DNA of 64,000 nt from Hylemonella gracilis str. Niagara R (GCF_000600295.1 NZ_JEMG01000001.1:2530477-2594476); one strand, 5' to 3'. Shown: positions 46,476 through 56,298, numbered from the stretch's first letter. Notes: generated by a model from the sequence alone, not told the origin. Made by a program: numbers and translations.

Positions 46476-47285
46476 TCAAGGCCAATAGGCCGGGTCGGGC
46501 AACTCGCTGAAAACCTTGCGCAGCTGCTCACCCCAACGCTCACGCAGGGAGGCGAAATACGGGTCCTTGCCGTCGATCATGGCTTGCCGCGTCACACGCA
46601 GGCTATCGGTCTCGTAACACAGCAGATCCAAAGGCAGACCGACCGAAAGGTTGGACTTCATGGTCGAGTCCATCGAAATCAAGCAGCACTTGGCCGCCTC
46701 GTCCAGCGACAGATCGCCATCGACCACGCGGTCCATGATCGGCTTGCCATACTTGGACTCCCCGATCTGGAAGTAAGGCGTCTCGGACGTGGCCTCGATG
46801 AAATTGCCCGCCGCATAGACATTGAACAGCCGCGGGGCCTCGCCCCGGATCTGGCCGCCGAAGATCAGGTTGATGTTGAAATCGATGCCGAAATCCTTGA
46901 GGGCGGCGGCTTCACGCGCGTGGACCCGGCGCACTGTCTCACCCACGATGCGCGCGGCGGAGAACATATTGGGTGCCGTCCCCAGGTTGCGTCCGTCGTC
47001 GGCCTGCGGCGTCTCATCGGCGGTGGCCGTGGACCGGCTGTGTGGCCCGTCCTGCGCCATCTCACCTGACTCACCTGCCGGCTTCATCTGCACGCGCAAG
47101 CTGCTGGCCACGGCCTGGCTGAGCGAAAGGTTGCCCGAGGACAGCAAGACCATCACGCGCTCGCCCGGCACCTCGTAGACATGCATCTTGCGGAAAGTGC
47201 TGATCTGGTCGACACCCGCATTGGTGCGCGAGTCTGAGAGGAAAACCAGGCCCGCGTCGATGCGGACCGCCGTGCAATAGGTCAT
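46476..47285 (-). CDS. Anbu, ancestral beta-type proteasome subunit
   Basis: A 269-residue Ntn-hydrolase of the Anbu family. Thr2 (MTYCTAVRIDAGLVFLSDSR) would be the nucleophile after Met removal, and FVSDSR-like Asp18 and Lys34 positions are placed as in beta proteasome subunits. An internal charged stretch (SGEMAQDGPHSRSTATADET) looks like an insertion. Anbu typically occurs with alpha-E, ATP-grasp and transglutaminase genes, all of which lie 2 to 8 kb to the right here. Substrate unknown. Confidence 0.9.
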   Translation of the reverse strand: MTYCTAVRIDAGLVFLSDSRTNAGVDQISTFRKMHVYEVPGERVMVLLSSGNLSLSQAVASSLRVQMKPAGESGEMAQDGPHSRSTATADETPQADDGRNLGTAPNMFSAARIVGETVRRVHAREAAALKDFGIDFNINLIFGGQIRGEAPRLFNVYAAGNFIEATSETPYFQIGESKYGKPIMDRVVDGDLSLDEAAKCCLISMDSTMKSNLSVGLPLDLLCYETDSLRVTRQAMIDGKDPYFASLRERWGEQLRKVFSELPDPAYWP

Positions 47286-47391
47286 GGTGAAAAAATGAAG
47301 GCAACCTGCCAGAGTGCTGCCTGGTTCCGCCGTAGTCCAGGGGACACCATCTTAGCGGCCCGTGCGCATGGGCCGACGGACGCACCTGGAG

Positions 47392-49170
47392 TCAGGCGGA
47401 CGCGGTGGCGCCGATCGGCTTGGCCGCACCCTGCGCGGGGCTTGTCGACTCAGCTTCCTGCAGGGCGCGCCACATCACCTTGCCGCTGCCGCTCTTGGGT
47501 AATGCGTCGACGAACTGCACCATGCGCGGCGCCTTGTAGACCGCCATGTTCTCGCGGCACCAAGCCAGGATATCGTCCTCGCTCACCTGGCCAGCCTGGC
47601 CGGGGCGCAGGACCACCACCGCCTTGACCGTCTCACCACGGTAGCTGTCCTTGGCAGCGATGACACAGGCTTCCTGGATGGCGGGGTGCTTGAACATCAG
47701 AGCTTCTACCTCGGCTGGCCAGACCTTGAACCCACTGGCGTTGATCATGCGCTTGAGGCGATCGGTGATGAAGAAGTACCCTTCCTCGTCCACCCGTCCC
47801 AGGTCACCGGTGCGGAAGTAGCGCTTGCCGTCCAGCTCGAAAAAAACGTCGCGCGTCGCATCGGGCCGTTTCCAGTAGCCCTGGAACACCATGGGACCGT
47901 GCACGACGATTTCCCCCTGCTCGCCTGGCGGCAGTTCCTGCAAGGTCCCAGGGTCCACCACACGCGCGTCGCAGCCCATGAAAGGAATGCCCAGGCATTG
48001 CTGCTTCGGATGATCCGGTGGGTTGCTGTGCGAGGGAGCAGCGGTTTCGGTGAGGCCGTAACCCTCTGCGTAACGCAAGCCAAATTGCTCGAACAGGCGC
48101 TGCGCCACGGCTTGCGGCATGGCCGCGCCGCCGCCACCGATGTAGACCAGGCTGGACAAATCAAAACGCGCGAAATTCGGACTGGCCATCAGGTCGATCA
48201 CCATGGTCGGTATGTTGGTCCAGCTCGTGACGCGCCACCTTGAAATCAGTCGCCCAGCCAGTTCCCGGTCCCAGCGGGGCATGATGACCAGGGTCGCCCC
48301 GCTGTAGATGGCGGCGTGCATCACGCTGACCATGCCGGTGATGTGGAACATGGGCACCACGGCCAACACGACCGTCTCCATCGATGCGCTGCCCCAGAGG
48401 CTGGCGGCGACTGCGTTGTGCATCAGACTGGCATGGGTGTGCATGCAGCCCTTGGGCAAGCCAGTTGTGCCACTGGTGTAGGGCAAGGCCGCTAAATCCT
48501 GCGGCCCGGCGACCAAGGGTGGCGGCGCATGCGGGGTGCGCAGCACCTGGCTCCAGTCATGAACCTGTCCCCCTTCCAGCGCGGGCAGGGGGTGACGCGT
48601 GCAGAGCCACGAGGACCAGGCCTGCGGCGGCCCGTCCTCGCTGGCATCGCCGGGATCAAAGGCATCGGTGAACTGCGTGACGACCAGGTGCAGCAGACGT
48701 TTTGGCGCATGCAAGTCGTTGCTGGCGTGGGCCAGTTCGGACGCCAAATCTCCCGTCGTGATGGCCACCTTGACATCCGGATCAGTGATGTAGTGTTTCA
48801 GTTCTTCGGCCCGGTTCATCGGGTTGACTGGCACCACCACCGCGTTGGCACGGAGGATGGCGAAATGCGCTATCACCAGCTGCGGCGAGTTCTGCATGTC
48901 CAGGATGACACGGTCCCCCTGCTCCACCCCCAAGCTGTGCAGAAAGCCCGCCAGGCGTTCGGCCTGCCGAGCCAACTCCGCGTATGACATCACGCGCCCG
49001 AGGAAGACCAGGGCCGCCTTCTCGGGGTAGCGTAGCGCGCTGATGGCCAGATTGGCCCACAACGAAGTTTGCGGCGGTGTGATGGAGTACGGCAAGCGCT
49101 TGGGCCACCTGGCATGGTGGGGCCGCGTTTCCAGTGCAAGCGAGGGCGAGGAAGGCTGTTGCAGGGGCAT
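47392..49170 (-). CDS. AMP-dependent acyl-CoA synthetase / ligase
   Basis: A 592-residue acyl-CoA ligase. Recognisable: the AMP-binding P-loop LPYTSGTTGLPKGCMHTH (about residues 220-237), GYGLTETAAPSHSNPPD, and ITDRLKRMINASGFKVWPAE with the catalytic lysine in SGKVMWRAL near the end. It resembles long-chain or aromatic acyl-CoA synthetases; substrate unknown. The ATG with AGGAG nine bases upstream was chosen over an earlier GTG. It splits the otherwise clustered Anbu-associated genes. Confidence 0.9.
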   Translation of the reverse strand: MPLQQPSSPSLALETRPHHARWPKRLPYSITPPQTSLWANLAISALRYPEKAALVFLGRVMSYAELARQAERLAGFLHSLGVEQGDRVILDMQNSPQLVIAHFAILRANAVVVPVNPMNRAEELKHYITDPDVKVAITTGDLASELAHASNDLHAPKRLLHLVVTQFTDAFDPGDASEDGPPQAWSSWLCTRHPLPALEGGQVHDWSQVLRTPHAPPPLVAGPQDLAALPYTSGTTGLPKGCMHTHASLMHNAVAASLWGSASMETVVLAVVPMFHITGMVSVMHAAIYSGATLVIMPRWDRELAGRLISRWRVTSWTNIPTMVIDLMASPNFARFDLSSLVYIGGGGAAMPQAVAQRLFEQFGLRYAEGYGLTETAAPSHSNPPDHPKQQCLGIPFMGCDARVVDPGTLQELPPGEQGEIVVHGPMVFQGYWKRPDATRDVFFELDGKRYFRTGDLGRVDEEGYFFITDRLKRMINASGFKVWPAEVEALMFKHPAIQEACVIAAKDSYRGETVKAVVVLRPGQAGQVSEDDILAWCRENMAVYKAPRMVQFVDALPKSGSGKVMWRALQEAESTSPAQGAAKPIGATASA

Positions 49171-49377
49171 GAAAGCGAACTCCTGGTGCGGCAAACTGCC
49201 AAACACTCAGACTAGCCTCCCATGCGTGCAAAGCGCATCCGGGAAAGCGCCAAAGCCTGCAGGTGCATCCAGACTATCCCCAGGTTGTTCGCGTCACCTT
49301 GGAGACTGCAGTCCGGCGATGAGGGATACGATGCAGAAAACGCGCGGGGAGTACCCGCGCGTCATGCCCCCGATGGG

Positions 49378-50349
49378 CTAAGTGATCTCGGGCACCAGGA
49401 AGTCGCGGCTGATGCGCGCACCGATGTCGTTGACCCGCTCCAGGAACTTGGTCAGGAAGGCATGCAGGCCCGTGGCCAGGATGTCGTCAATGCGCTCGTA
49501 CTGCAGTTCGGCCAGCAGCTTGCCAGCCAGGTGGCGCGTCTCGGCGATGCCTTCGGTCGGACTTTCGCCAGCGACGAGGTTGAGGTTCTTCACGACCTCG
49601 GCCATGCTGGCGTGCAGGGAACGCGGCATGTCGGCGCGCAGTATGAGCAACTCGGCCACGCGCTCGGGGCGGATCACGTCGCGATATACCTTGCGGTAGA
49701 TCTCGAAGGCCGAGACACTGCGCAGGATGGCGCTCCAGTGGTAGAAGTCGTAGGCACGGTCCTTTTGGTCGGCGTTGCCGAAGAACTCGCTCTGCACGGC
49801 GTGGAACTTCACGTCCACCAGCCGCGCCGTGTTGTCGGCCCGTTCCAGGAAAGTGCCTAGGCGCATGAAGTGCAGGGCCTCGTCCACCAGCATGGTGCCC
49901 AGGGTCACGCCGCGAGACAGGTGGGAGCGGTGCTTGACCCACTCGAGCAAGCGTGCCGGGTCGCGCTCCAAGTCGCCCAGGCGTAACATGCGCTTGAACT
50001 CCAGCCAAGTCTGGTTCTGCGTCTCCCAGACCTCGGTCGTCAAGCTGCCGCGCACGGCCCGGGCGTTCTCACGCGCCGCACGCAGGCAGGACACGATGGA
50101 AGAGGGATTGTTCTCGTCGCTGACCATGAAGGCCATCACGTCCTTCGGCACCACCTCGCCATGGCGGGCGGTATATGACGGCAGCAACTCGCTGATGGAC
50201 AGCAGGCTCTGCCATCCCAACCGGGCCACGGCAGCGGACTGGGGCAGCATGGCGGTTTCGTGGTTGACGCTGAGCATGCGTGCGGTGTTTTCGGCCCGCT
50301 CCGTGTAGCGATTCATCCAGAACAGGTGATCGGCAGTACGCGATAGCAT
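49378..50349 (-). CDS. Alpha-E (DUF403) protein of the Anbu neighbourhood
   Basis: A 323-residue alpha-E family protein, starting MLSRTADHLFWMNRYTERAE and containing the helical repeats of the family (AVARLGWQSLLSISELLPSY, MRLGTFLERADNTARLVDVK, FYHWSAILRSVSAFEIYRKV). Alpha-E proteins accompany ATP-grasp and transglutaminase proteins in a proposed peptide-modifying system; chemistry is not established. The gene starts right behind a small duplicated version of its own first 20 codons (50350-50490). Confidence 0.9.
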   Translation of the reverse strand: MLSRTADHLFWMNRYTERAENTARMLSVNHETAMLPQSAAVARLGWQSLLSISELLPSYTARHGEVVPKDVMAFMVSDENNPSSIVSCLRAARENARAVRGSLTTEVWETQNQTWLEFKRMLRLGDLERDPARLLEWVKHRSHLSRGVTLGTMLVDEALHFMRLGTFLERADNTARLVDVKFHAVQSEFFGNADQKDRAYDFYHWSAILRSVSAFEIYRKVYRDVIRPERVAELLILRADMPRSLHASMAEVVKNLNLVAGESPTEGIAETRHLAGKLLAELQYERIDDILATGLHAFLTKFLERVNDIGARISRDFLVPEIT

Positions 50350-50490
50350 TCAAATATCTCCTCTGGCCGACAACACCGCAGGCGCTGCGCGCCCTCTGTG
50401 TTTTGATGAAAGTTGGCCTGCGGCCAACTTTTCGGCCCGCTCCGTGTAGTGGTTCATCCAGAACAGGTGATCGGCGGTTCTCGACAACAT
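50288..50490. repeat. 62-bp direct duplication of a gene start around a REP-like palindrome
   Basis: 50288-50349 and 50429-50490 are copies of the first 20 codons of the alpha-E gene, with about 8 differences in 62 bp. Between them, AAAGTTGGCC / GGCCAACTTT (50409-50431 region) forms a palindrome like REP elements. The copies differ mostly at silent sites. Confidence 0.75.
50350..50490 (-). pseudogene. Truncated copy of alpha-E gene start
   Basis: A 46-codon open frame: the first 20 residues (MLSRTADHLFWMNHYTERAE) repeat those of the alpha-E protein with one change, then the frame runs through the palindrome (KLAAGQLSSKHRGRAAPAVL) and ends next to the alpha-E start. It is probably a remnant of a second alpha-E gene or a duplication junction. 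Small in-frame translation is possible, since the stop and the next ATG are 1 base apart. Confidence 0.6.
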
Positions 50491-50520
50491 ATTCGTTTTT
50501 TTGATTTTGTGCGCGGCCGC

Positions 50521-52023
50521 TCAGACTTCCAGCACCCAGGAATCCTTGGTGCCACCGCCCTGGGAGGAATTGACGACCAGGGACCCTTCCTTGAGCGCAA
50601 CGCGGGTGAGGCCGCCCGCGACCATCTGCACAGTCTTGCCCGTCAGCACAAAGGGCCGCAGGTCTATGTGCCGTGGCGCGATACCGCTGTCCACGAAGGT
50701 CGGGCAGGTGGAGAGGGACAAGGTGGGCTGCGCGATGTAGTTGCCCGGCTTTTCCTTGAGCACGCGAGCGAAGTCCTCGATCTGCTGCTGGGTCGAGGCT
50801 GGCCCGACCAGCATGCCGTAACCGCCCGCGCCATGCACTTCCTTGACCACCAAGTCCTTGAGGTTGGCCAACACGTATTTCAGATCCTCGGGTTTGCGGC
50901 ACATGTAGGTAGGCACGTTGTTGAGGATGGGTTTCTCGCCAAGGTAGAACTCGATCATCGCCGGCACATAGGGGTAGATGGACTTGTCGTCAGCCACGCC
51001 CGTGCCCACGGCGTTGCACAAGGTCACGTGGCCCGCGCAATAGGCTTCCATCAAGCCCGCGCAGCCTAGGGTGGAATCGGCGCGGAACACATGCGGATCT
51101 AGGAAATCGTCGTCCAGTCGGCGGTAGATGACGTCCACGCGCTTGGGACCACGCGTGGTGCGCATGTAGACGAAACCATCGCGCACGAACAGATCCTGCC
51201 CCTGCACCAGTTCGACGCCCATCTGCTGCGCCAGGAAGGCATGCTCGAAGTAGGCGCTGTTGTACATGCCGGGCGTGAGCACGACCACGGTCGGCTCGCC
51301 CGTGGTGTCGGGCGCGGAGGCGCGCAGCGTCTCCAGCAGCAGATCGGGGTAGTGCTCGACCGGCGCGACGCGGTGCGCGTTGAACAGCTCGGGGAAGAGC
51401 CGCATCATCATCTTGCGATCCTCGATCATGTAGCTCACGCCGCTGGGCACGCGCAGGTTGTCCTCCAGCACGTAGTACTGGCCCACGCCATCGGCGTCCG
51501 GCGCCCGCACGATGTCAACGCCGCTGATGTGTGAGTAGATGTCGTTGGGCACATGCACGCCCATCATCTGCGGGCGGTACTGCGCGTTGTGCAGGATCTG
51601 CTCGGCCGGGATCACCCCCGCGCGCAGGATTTCCTGGTCATGGTAGACGTCGTGGATAAAGCGGTTGAGCGCCGTCACGCGCTGCACCAGCCCACGCTCC
51701 ATGCTGCTCCATTCGGCCGCGGGGATGATGCGCGGGATCAGATCGAAGGGAATCAGGCGCTCCGTGCCGGAGCCGTCTTCATCCTTGTCGCCATAGACCG
51801 CGAAGGTGATGCCCACGCGGCGGAAGATCATCTCGGCCTCTTCTCGCCGAGCCTGCATCGTCTCCGGGCTTTGCGCGGCCAGCCAACGCGCGTAGGCGCG
51901 ATAGTGGGCGCGAATGTCGGCGGCTGCGCCGCCTGCCACTCCTTGAGCGCCAGCTGCGCCGACCTGCACCATGCCGGCGGCCAGGGCGCCCGGCCCCAGG
52001 TACATCTCGTCAAACTTCAACAT
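50521..52023 (-). CDS. Circularly permuted type 2 ATP-grasp protein
   Basis: A 500-residue ATP-grasp ligase of the DUF404/DUF407 family. Family segments include HNAQYRPQMMGVHVPNDIYS, YYVLEDNLRVPSGVSYMIED, MYNSAYFEHAFLAQQMGVEL, RADSTLGCAGLMEAYCAGHV and VVKEVHGAGGYGMLVGPAST. Such ligases may join amino acids to a small peptide. It lies upstream of the alpha-E gene (same strand), separated by the 62-bp duplication. The start is placed at MLKFDEMYLGPG, at the first family residue. Confidence 0.92.
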   Translation of the reverse strand: MLKFDEMYLGPGALAAGMVQVGAAGAQGVAGGAAADIRAHYRAYARWLAAQSPETMQARREEAEMIFRRVGITFAVYGDKDEDGSGTERLIPFDLIPRIIPAAEWSSMERGLVQRVTALNRFIHDVYHDQEILRAGVIPAEQILHNAQYRPQMMGVHVPNDIYSHISGVDIVRAPDADGVGQYYVLEDNLRVPSGVSYMIEDRKMMMRLFPELFNAHRVAPVEHYPDLLLETLRASAPDTTGEPTVVVLTPGMYNSAYFEHAFLAQQMGVELVQGQDLFVRDGFVYMRTTRGPKRVDVIYRRLDDDFLDPHVFRADSTLGCAGLMEAYCAGHVTLCNAVGTGVADDKSIYPYVPAMIEFYLGEKPILNNVPTYMCRKPEDLKYVLANLKDLVVKEVHGAGGYGMLVGPASTQQQIEDFARVLKEKPGNYIAQPTLSLSTCPTFVDSGIAPRHIDLRPFVLTGKTVQMVAGGLTRVALKEGSLVVNSSQGGGTKDSWVLEV

Positions 52024-52366
52024 GCGGCCTAGCCTTGTTCTGGTCTTTCCGGTCATCCGGTTCCGCCTGATCAACCTGACGCCGGACCCGCACCGTATGA
52101 CGCCTTTCGAATGCATCCGGCACGCTAGCGCACGCAGCAGGAATAGCCCTGCGGAACTTGACTGCAAGGGTACCAGCAAATTTCGGGCCTGCCCCCAAGG
52201 GGGCGGGCATGAGGCGATCGAACCCATGCGCGTGGCGCTTGGCTCAGCTCTTGCTATAAGCTCTTGACGTCGAAACCCCCTGTGGTTCCCGCAACGCCGT
52301 GTCGCCAGTGGGCGCGACCCGCATGGTTTCACGCCGCGCCCACCTCCTGTACGCACCGCACGCGCC
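52024..52366. other. Divergent region between ATP-grasp and transglutaminase genes
   Basis: About 340 bases without gene evidence. A possible minus-strand promoter TTGCAG / TATTCC with 16 bp spacing lies in front of the ATP-grasp gene, and a -10-like TATAAG (52255-52260) before the plus-strand gene has no clear -35. A GCCCCC/GGGGGC hairpin lies near 52190-52208. Confidence 0.4.
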
Positions 52367-55300
52367 ATGTCCATCCACGCCGCACTTCAGCACATCACCC
52401 ACTACAAGTACGACCGTCCGGTGCAGCTGGGCCCGCAAACTGTGCGGCTGAGGCCCGCGCCGCATTGCCGCAGCAAAATCGTCTCCTACTCGCTGCGGGT
52501 CGAACCCACCCAGCACTTCATCAACTGGCAGCAGGACCCCTTCGCCAACTACCAGGCCAGGCTGGTGTTCCCGGAGAAGACCACGGAGTTCACGGTCGCC
52601 ATCGACTTGGTCGTCGAGATGGCGGTGTACAACCCCTTCGACTTCTTCCTTGAGCCCGAGGCTGAGCATTTCCCCTTCAGCTACAGCCCGGCCCTGCGGG
52701 AAGAACTGGCCCCCTACCTCGTGGCGGCACCGCTGACGCCGCTGCTGCGGCAATACCTGGACGGTATCGACCGCGAACGGCGACGCACGGTCGATTTCCT
52801 GGTCGCGCTGAACCAGAAACTGCAGACCGACATCCAGTACCTGATCCGCCTTGAGCCTGGCGTGCAGACGCCGGAGGAAACGCTGCGCAAGGCCAGCGGC
52901 TCCTGCCGCGACTCAGGTTGGCTGCTGGTCAATCTGCTGCGGCATTGCGGTCTGGCTGCGCGTTTCGTCTCGGGCTACTTGATCCAGCTCACGCCAGACG
53001 TGAAAGCGATAGACGGCCCCAGCGGCACCACGGTCGATTTCACCGACCTGCATGCCTGGTGCGAGGTCTACCTGCCGGGCGCGGGCTGGATCGGACTCGA
53101 TCCCACCAGCGGTCTGATGGCGGGCGAAGGCCACATTCCCCTGGCTTGCACTCCGCAACCGTCCAGCGCCGCACCCATCGAGGGCCTGTTCTCGGTCGCC
53201 GCGCCGCAGGGCGCTGGAGACGAAGCCGAGGTTGAGTTTTCACACCATATGCAGGTCACGCGCATCCATGAGTCTGCGCGCGTCACCAAGCCGTACACGG
53301 ACGCGCAGTGGGACGCCATCATGGCCCTGGGCGAGCAGGTGGAGGTCCAACTCCAGGCCAGTGATGTTCGCCTGACCATGGGCGGTGAACCGACCTTTGT
53401 GGCCACCAGCGATCGCGATGCACCCGAATGGAACACCGATGCACTCGGACCGACCAAACGCGGCTACGCAACCGAACTGGTGCACAAATTGCGCACCGAA
53501 TACGGGCAAGGCGGTTTTCTGCATTTTGGCCAGGGCAAGTGGTACCCGGGCGAGCAACTGCCACGCTGGGCGCTTTCCATCTTTTGGCGAGCCGATGGCG
53601 AGCCCATCTGGCAGGACCCGAGCCTGTTCGCCGATGAGCGCGTCCCGGCCCATTACGGCAGCGAGGACGCTCGCGTGTTCACGCACACGCTGGCGGGCAA
53701 ACTGGGGCTGAACACACGTTACATCCAACCCGGCTACGAAGACACCTGGTACTACCTCTGGCGCGAACGGCGCCTGCCGGTCAATGTCGACCCCTTTGAT
53801 GCCCGCCTGGAGGACGAACTGGAACGCCAGCGACTGCGCCGGGTCTTCAGCCAGAAACTGGACGCCGTGGTCGGTTACGCCCTGCCCTTGCAGACCGGCG
53901 CCGGCCCCACTCTGGCCGGCTCGCGCTGGAGCACCGGACCCTGGTTCTTCCGTGACGAACGCATGTACCTGGTGCCGGGCGACTCGGCCATGGGCTACCG
54001 TCTGCCGCTGGATTCCCTGCCGTGGGTGGGCGAAGGGGACTATCCCTGGGTCATCCAGCAGGACCCCTACGACCCGCGCCCGCCCCTGCCCCACTCGGCC
54101 GACATCCGCGCGCAGTACACGGCGCGCCGGCTCGGTGGCAATGGCGGCGGCCCCGGCGCCATGAACGGCGACACCCTGCCTGCGGGCGCTGGCGGCATGG
54201 GCGCGGGGCCAGCCAATCCGACGGCCACGGCAGCGGCAGCCCTCCGTCAGCCCCAGCGTTTCGAATCCGCGCACTGGATCACGCGCACCGCGCTGTGCGT
54301 GGAAGCGCGCGACCCCATGCGCGCCAACGGGCCCAAAACGGAACGCGAACAAGGAGGCAAGAGCGGCCTGCTCTACGTCTTCATGCCGCCACTGGCGCGG
54401 CTGGAAGACTACCTGGACCTGCTGTCCGCTGTCGAAGCCACCGCCGCCGAGCTCGGCGTCAAGATCGTGCTCGAAGGCTACCCGCCGCCGCGCGACGCGC
54501 GGCTGAAGATGCTGCAGGTCACGCCAGACCCGGGCGTGATCGAGGTCAACATCCACCCCTCGCACAACTGGGCGGAGCTGGTGCAGCGCACCGAATTCCT
54601 CTACCAGGCGGCTTTTGAGACGCACCTGTGCGCCGAAAAGTTCATGACCGACGGTCGCCACACCGGTACCGGCGGCGGCAACCATTTCGTGCTGGGCGGC
54701 GCCACACCGGCGGACAGCCCCTTCCTGCGCCGACCAGAACTACTGGCCAGCCTGCTGCTCTACTGGCACAACCACCCCTCGCTCAGCTACCTGTTCAGCG
54801 GTCTCTTCATCGGCCCGACCAGCCAGGCGCCCCGCGTGGACGAGGCGCGCAACGACCAGCTGTACGAACTTGAAATCGCACTGCGCGAAATCCAGAGCAA
54901 CCGGCAGAAGTACGGACAGGACATGCCACCCTGGCTGCTGGACCGCACGCTGCGCAACATCCTGATCGACGTGACGGGCAACACCCACCGCAGCGAGTTC
55001 TGCATCGACAAGATGTACTCACCGGATGGTCCCACTGGTCGCCTGGGCCTGTTGGAACTGCGCGCTTTCGAAATGCCACCGCACGCCCGCATGAGCATCG
55101 CGCAGCAATTGCTGCTGCGCGCCCTGGTCGCGCGTTTCTGGAACCAGCCTTACCAGGCTCTCGCCACGCGCTGGGGCACGGAGCTGCACGACCGCTTCCT
55201 GCTGCCCACTTTCGTCAGGATGGACTTCGCCGACGTGCTGCAGGAGATGCGACAGGCCGGCTACGCCTTCGACGACAGCTGGTTCACCCCGCATTTCGAA

Positions 55301-55855
55301 TTCCGCTTCCCGCTGGCGGGGGAACTACAGATGCTGGGCATGACACTGACCCTGCGCAACGCGCTCGAGCCCTGGCATGTGATGGGCGAGGAAGGCGCGG
55401 CCGGCGGCACGGTGCGTTATGTGGATTCCTCGCTGGAGCGCATCGAGGTGCGGGTGACGGGCCTGAACCCCAGCCGGCACACGGTCACCGTCAACGGTAG
55501 ACCCCTGCCCCTGCAGCCCACTGGCACGGTCGGGGAATATGTCGCGGGCGTGCGCTACAAGGCCTGGAACCCGCCGTCCAGCCTGCACCCCACGATCGGC
55601 GTGCATGCACCGCTGGTCTTCGATTTGGTGGACACCTGGATGCAGCGCAGCCTGGGCGGCTGCCAATACCATGTGGCGCATCCGGGCGGGCGCAACTACA
55701 TCACCTTCCCGATCAACGCCTACGAGGCCGAAAGCCGCCGCCTGGCACGTTTTTCACTCACGCGCCACACGCACGAGCCGCTGCCTGTGCTGCCCGCCAC
55801 CCAGGCCTTGCCAGGCAGCCGGGAATTCCCCTGCACCCTCGATTTGCGAAATTGA
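52367..55855 (+). CDS. Large transglutaminase-like protein (DUF2126)
   Basis: A 1162-residue protein. Residues 1-290 form a bacterial transglutaminase-like N-terminal and core domain with the triad Cys180 (GSCRDSGW), His229 (DLHAWCEVYLPG) and Asp245 (GLDPTSG). The rest is the DUF2126 domain (LGPTKRGYATELVHKLRTEY, LRFRYTQPGY-type segments, and an ATP-grasp-partner-like C-terminal half ending FTRHTHEPLPVLPATQAL in parts). A glycine-rich linker occurs at about 605-625. It is the typical partner of Anbu, ATP-grasp and alpha-E genes and diverges from the latter. Confidence 0.93.
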   Translation: MSIHAALQHITHYKYDRPVQLGPQTVRLRPAPHCRSKIVSYSLRVEPTQHFINWQQDPFANYQARLVFPEKTTEFTVAIDLVVEMAVYNPFDFFLEPEAEHFPFSYSPALREELAPYLVAAPLTPLLRQYLDGIDRERRRTVDFLVALNQKLQTDIQYLIRLEPGVQTPEETLRKASGSCRDSGWLLVNLLRHCGLAARFVSGYLIQLTPDVKAIDGPSGTTVDFTDLHAWCEVYLPGAGWIGLDPTSGLMAGEGHIPLACTPQPSSAAPIEGLFSVAAPQGAGDEAEVEFSHHMQVTRIHESARVTKPYTDAQWDAIMALGEQVEVQLQASDVRLTMGGEPTFVATSDRDAPEWNTDALGPTKRGYATELVHKLRTEYGQGGFLHFGQGKWYPGEQLPRWALSIFWRADGEPIWQDPSLFADERVPAHYGSEDARVFTHTLAGKLGLNTRYIQPGYEDTWYYLWRERRLPVNVDPFDARLEDELERQRLRRVFSQKLDAVVGYALPLQTGAGPTLAGSRWSTGPWFFRDERMYLVPGDSAMGYRLPLDSLPWVGEGDYPWVIQQDPYDPRPPLPHSADIRAQYTARRLGGNGGGPGAMNGDTLPAGAGGMGAGPANPTATAAAALRQPQRFESAHWITRTALCVEARDPMRANGPKTEREQGGKSGLLYVFMPPLARLEDYLDLLSAVEATAAELGVKIVLEGYPPPRDARLKMLQVTPDPGVIEVNIHPSHNWAELVQRTEFLYQAAFETHLCAEKFMTDGRHTGTGGGNHFVLGGATPADSPFLRRPELLASLLLYWHNHPSLSYLFSGLFIGPTSQAPRVDEARNDQLYELEIALREIQSNRQKYGQDMPPWLLDRTLRNILIDVTGNTHRSEFCIDKMYSPDGPTGRLGLLELRAFEMPPHARMSIAQQLLLRALVARFWNQPYQALATRWGTELHDRFLLPTFVRMDFADVLQEMRQAGYAFDDSWFTPHFEFRFPLAGELQMLGMTLTLRNALEPWHVMGEEGAAGGTVRYVDSSLERIEVRVTGLNPSRHTVTVNGRPLPLQPTGTVGEYVAGVRYKAWNPPSSLHPTIGVHAPLVFDLVDTWMQRSLGGCQYHVAHPGGRNYITFPINAYEAESRRLARFSLTRHTHEPLPVLPATQALPGSREFPCTLDLRN

Positions 55856-55944
55856 CCGGCGTGGCGCCAGCCGCGGCCTGCCACCCCGCCCTCCCGGACC
55901 GGCCAGGACCCTGGGACAGCGCGGCATCCGCGCAGCGGTCGGGC

Positions 55945-55950
55945 TATAAT
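55945..55950 (+). promoter_or_regulatory. -10 hexamer of rpsT promoter
   Basis: TATAAT at 55945-55950, 45 bases before the rpsT ATG. The -35 region is not obvious. Confidence 0.5.
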
Positions 55951-55995
55951 CGCAGGCTCTGCTGACATCATCCACAGACACAAAGGAAACTTCAC

Positions 55996-56298
55996 ATGGC
56001 CTCTGGAAAGCCGAAGAAAAAGAACCCGCGCCTGGCGTCGGGCCGCAAACGCGCACGTCAGGACGTCAAGCTCAACGCCGCCAACACGTCCCTGCGCTCC
56101 AAATACCGTACCGCCGTGAAGAACGTCGAAAAAGCCGTTCTGACCGGTGACAAGGCCAAGGCCACCGAGCTGTTTGCCAAGATGCAAGCCGTGGTGGACT
56201 CCGTGGCCGACAAGCAGATCTTCCACAAGAACAAGGCCGCTCGCGACAAGAGCCGCCTGTCCGCCAAGGTCAAGGCACTCGGCGCTGCCGCTGCCTGA
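55996..56298 (+). CDS. rpsT: 30S ribosomal protein S20
   Basis: A 100-residue, lysine/arginine-rich helical protein ([60 protein letters not shown]). It binds 16S rRNA near the 5' domain. AAAGGA lies 9 bases before the ATG. It is the first gene of the rpsT-DUF3579-argD-argF order typical of Comamonadaceae and ends at the terminator at 56387-56421. Confidence 0.97.
   Translation: MASGKPKKKNPRLASGRKRARQDVKLNAANTSLRSKYRTAVKNVEKAVLTGDKAKATELFAKMQAVVDSVADKQIFHKNKAARDKSRLSAKVKALGAAAA

Noticed and set aside
53240-54685. Minus-strand 481-codon frame opposite the transglutaminase gene.
   Set aside because: No domain; the plus-strand protein has catalytic residues and family segments.
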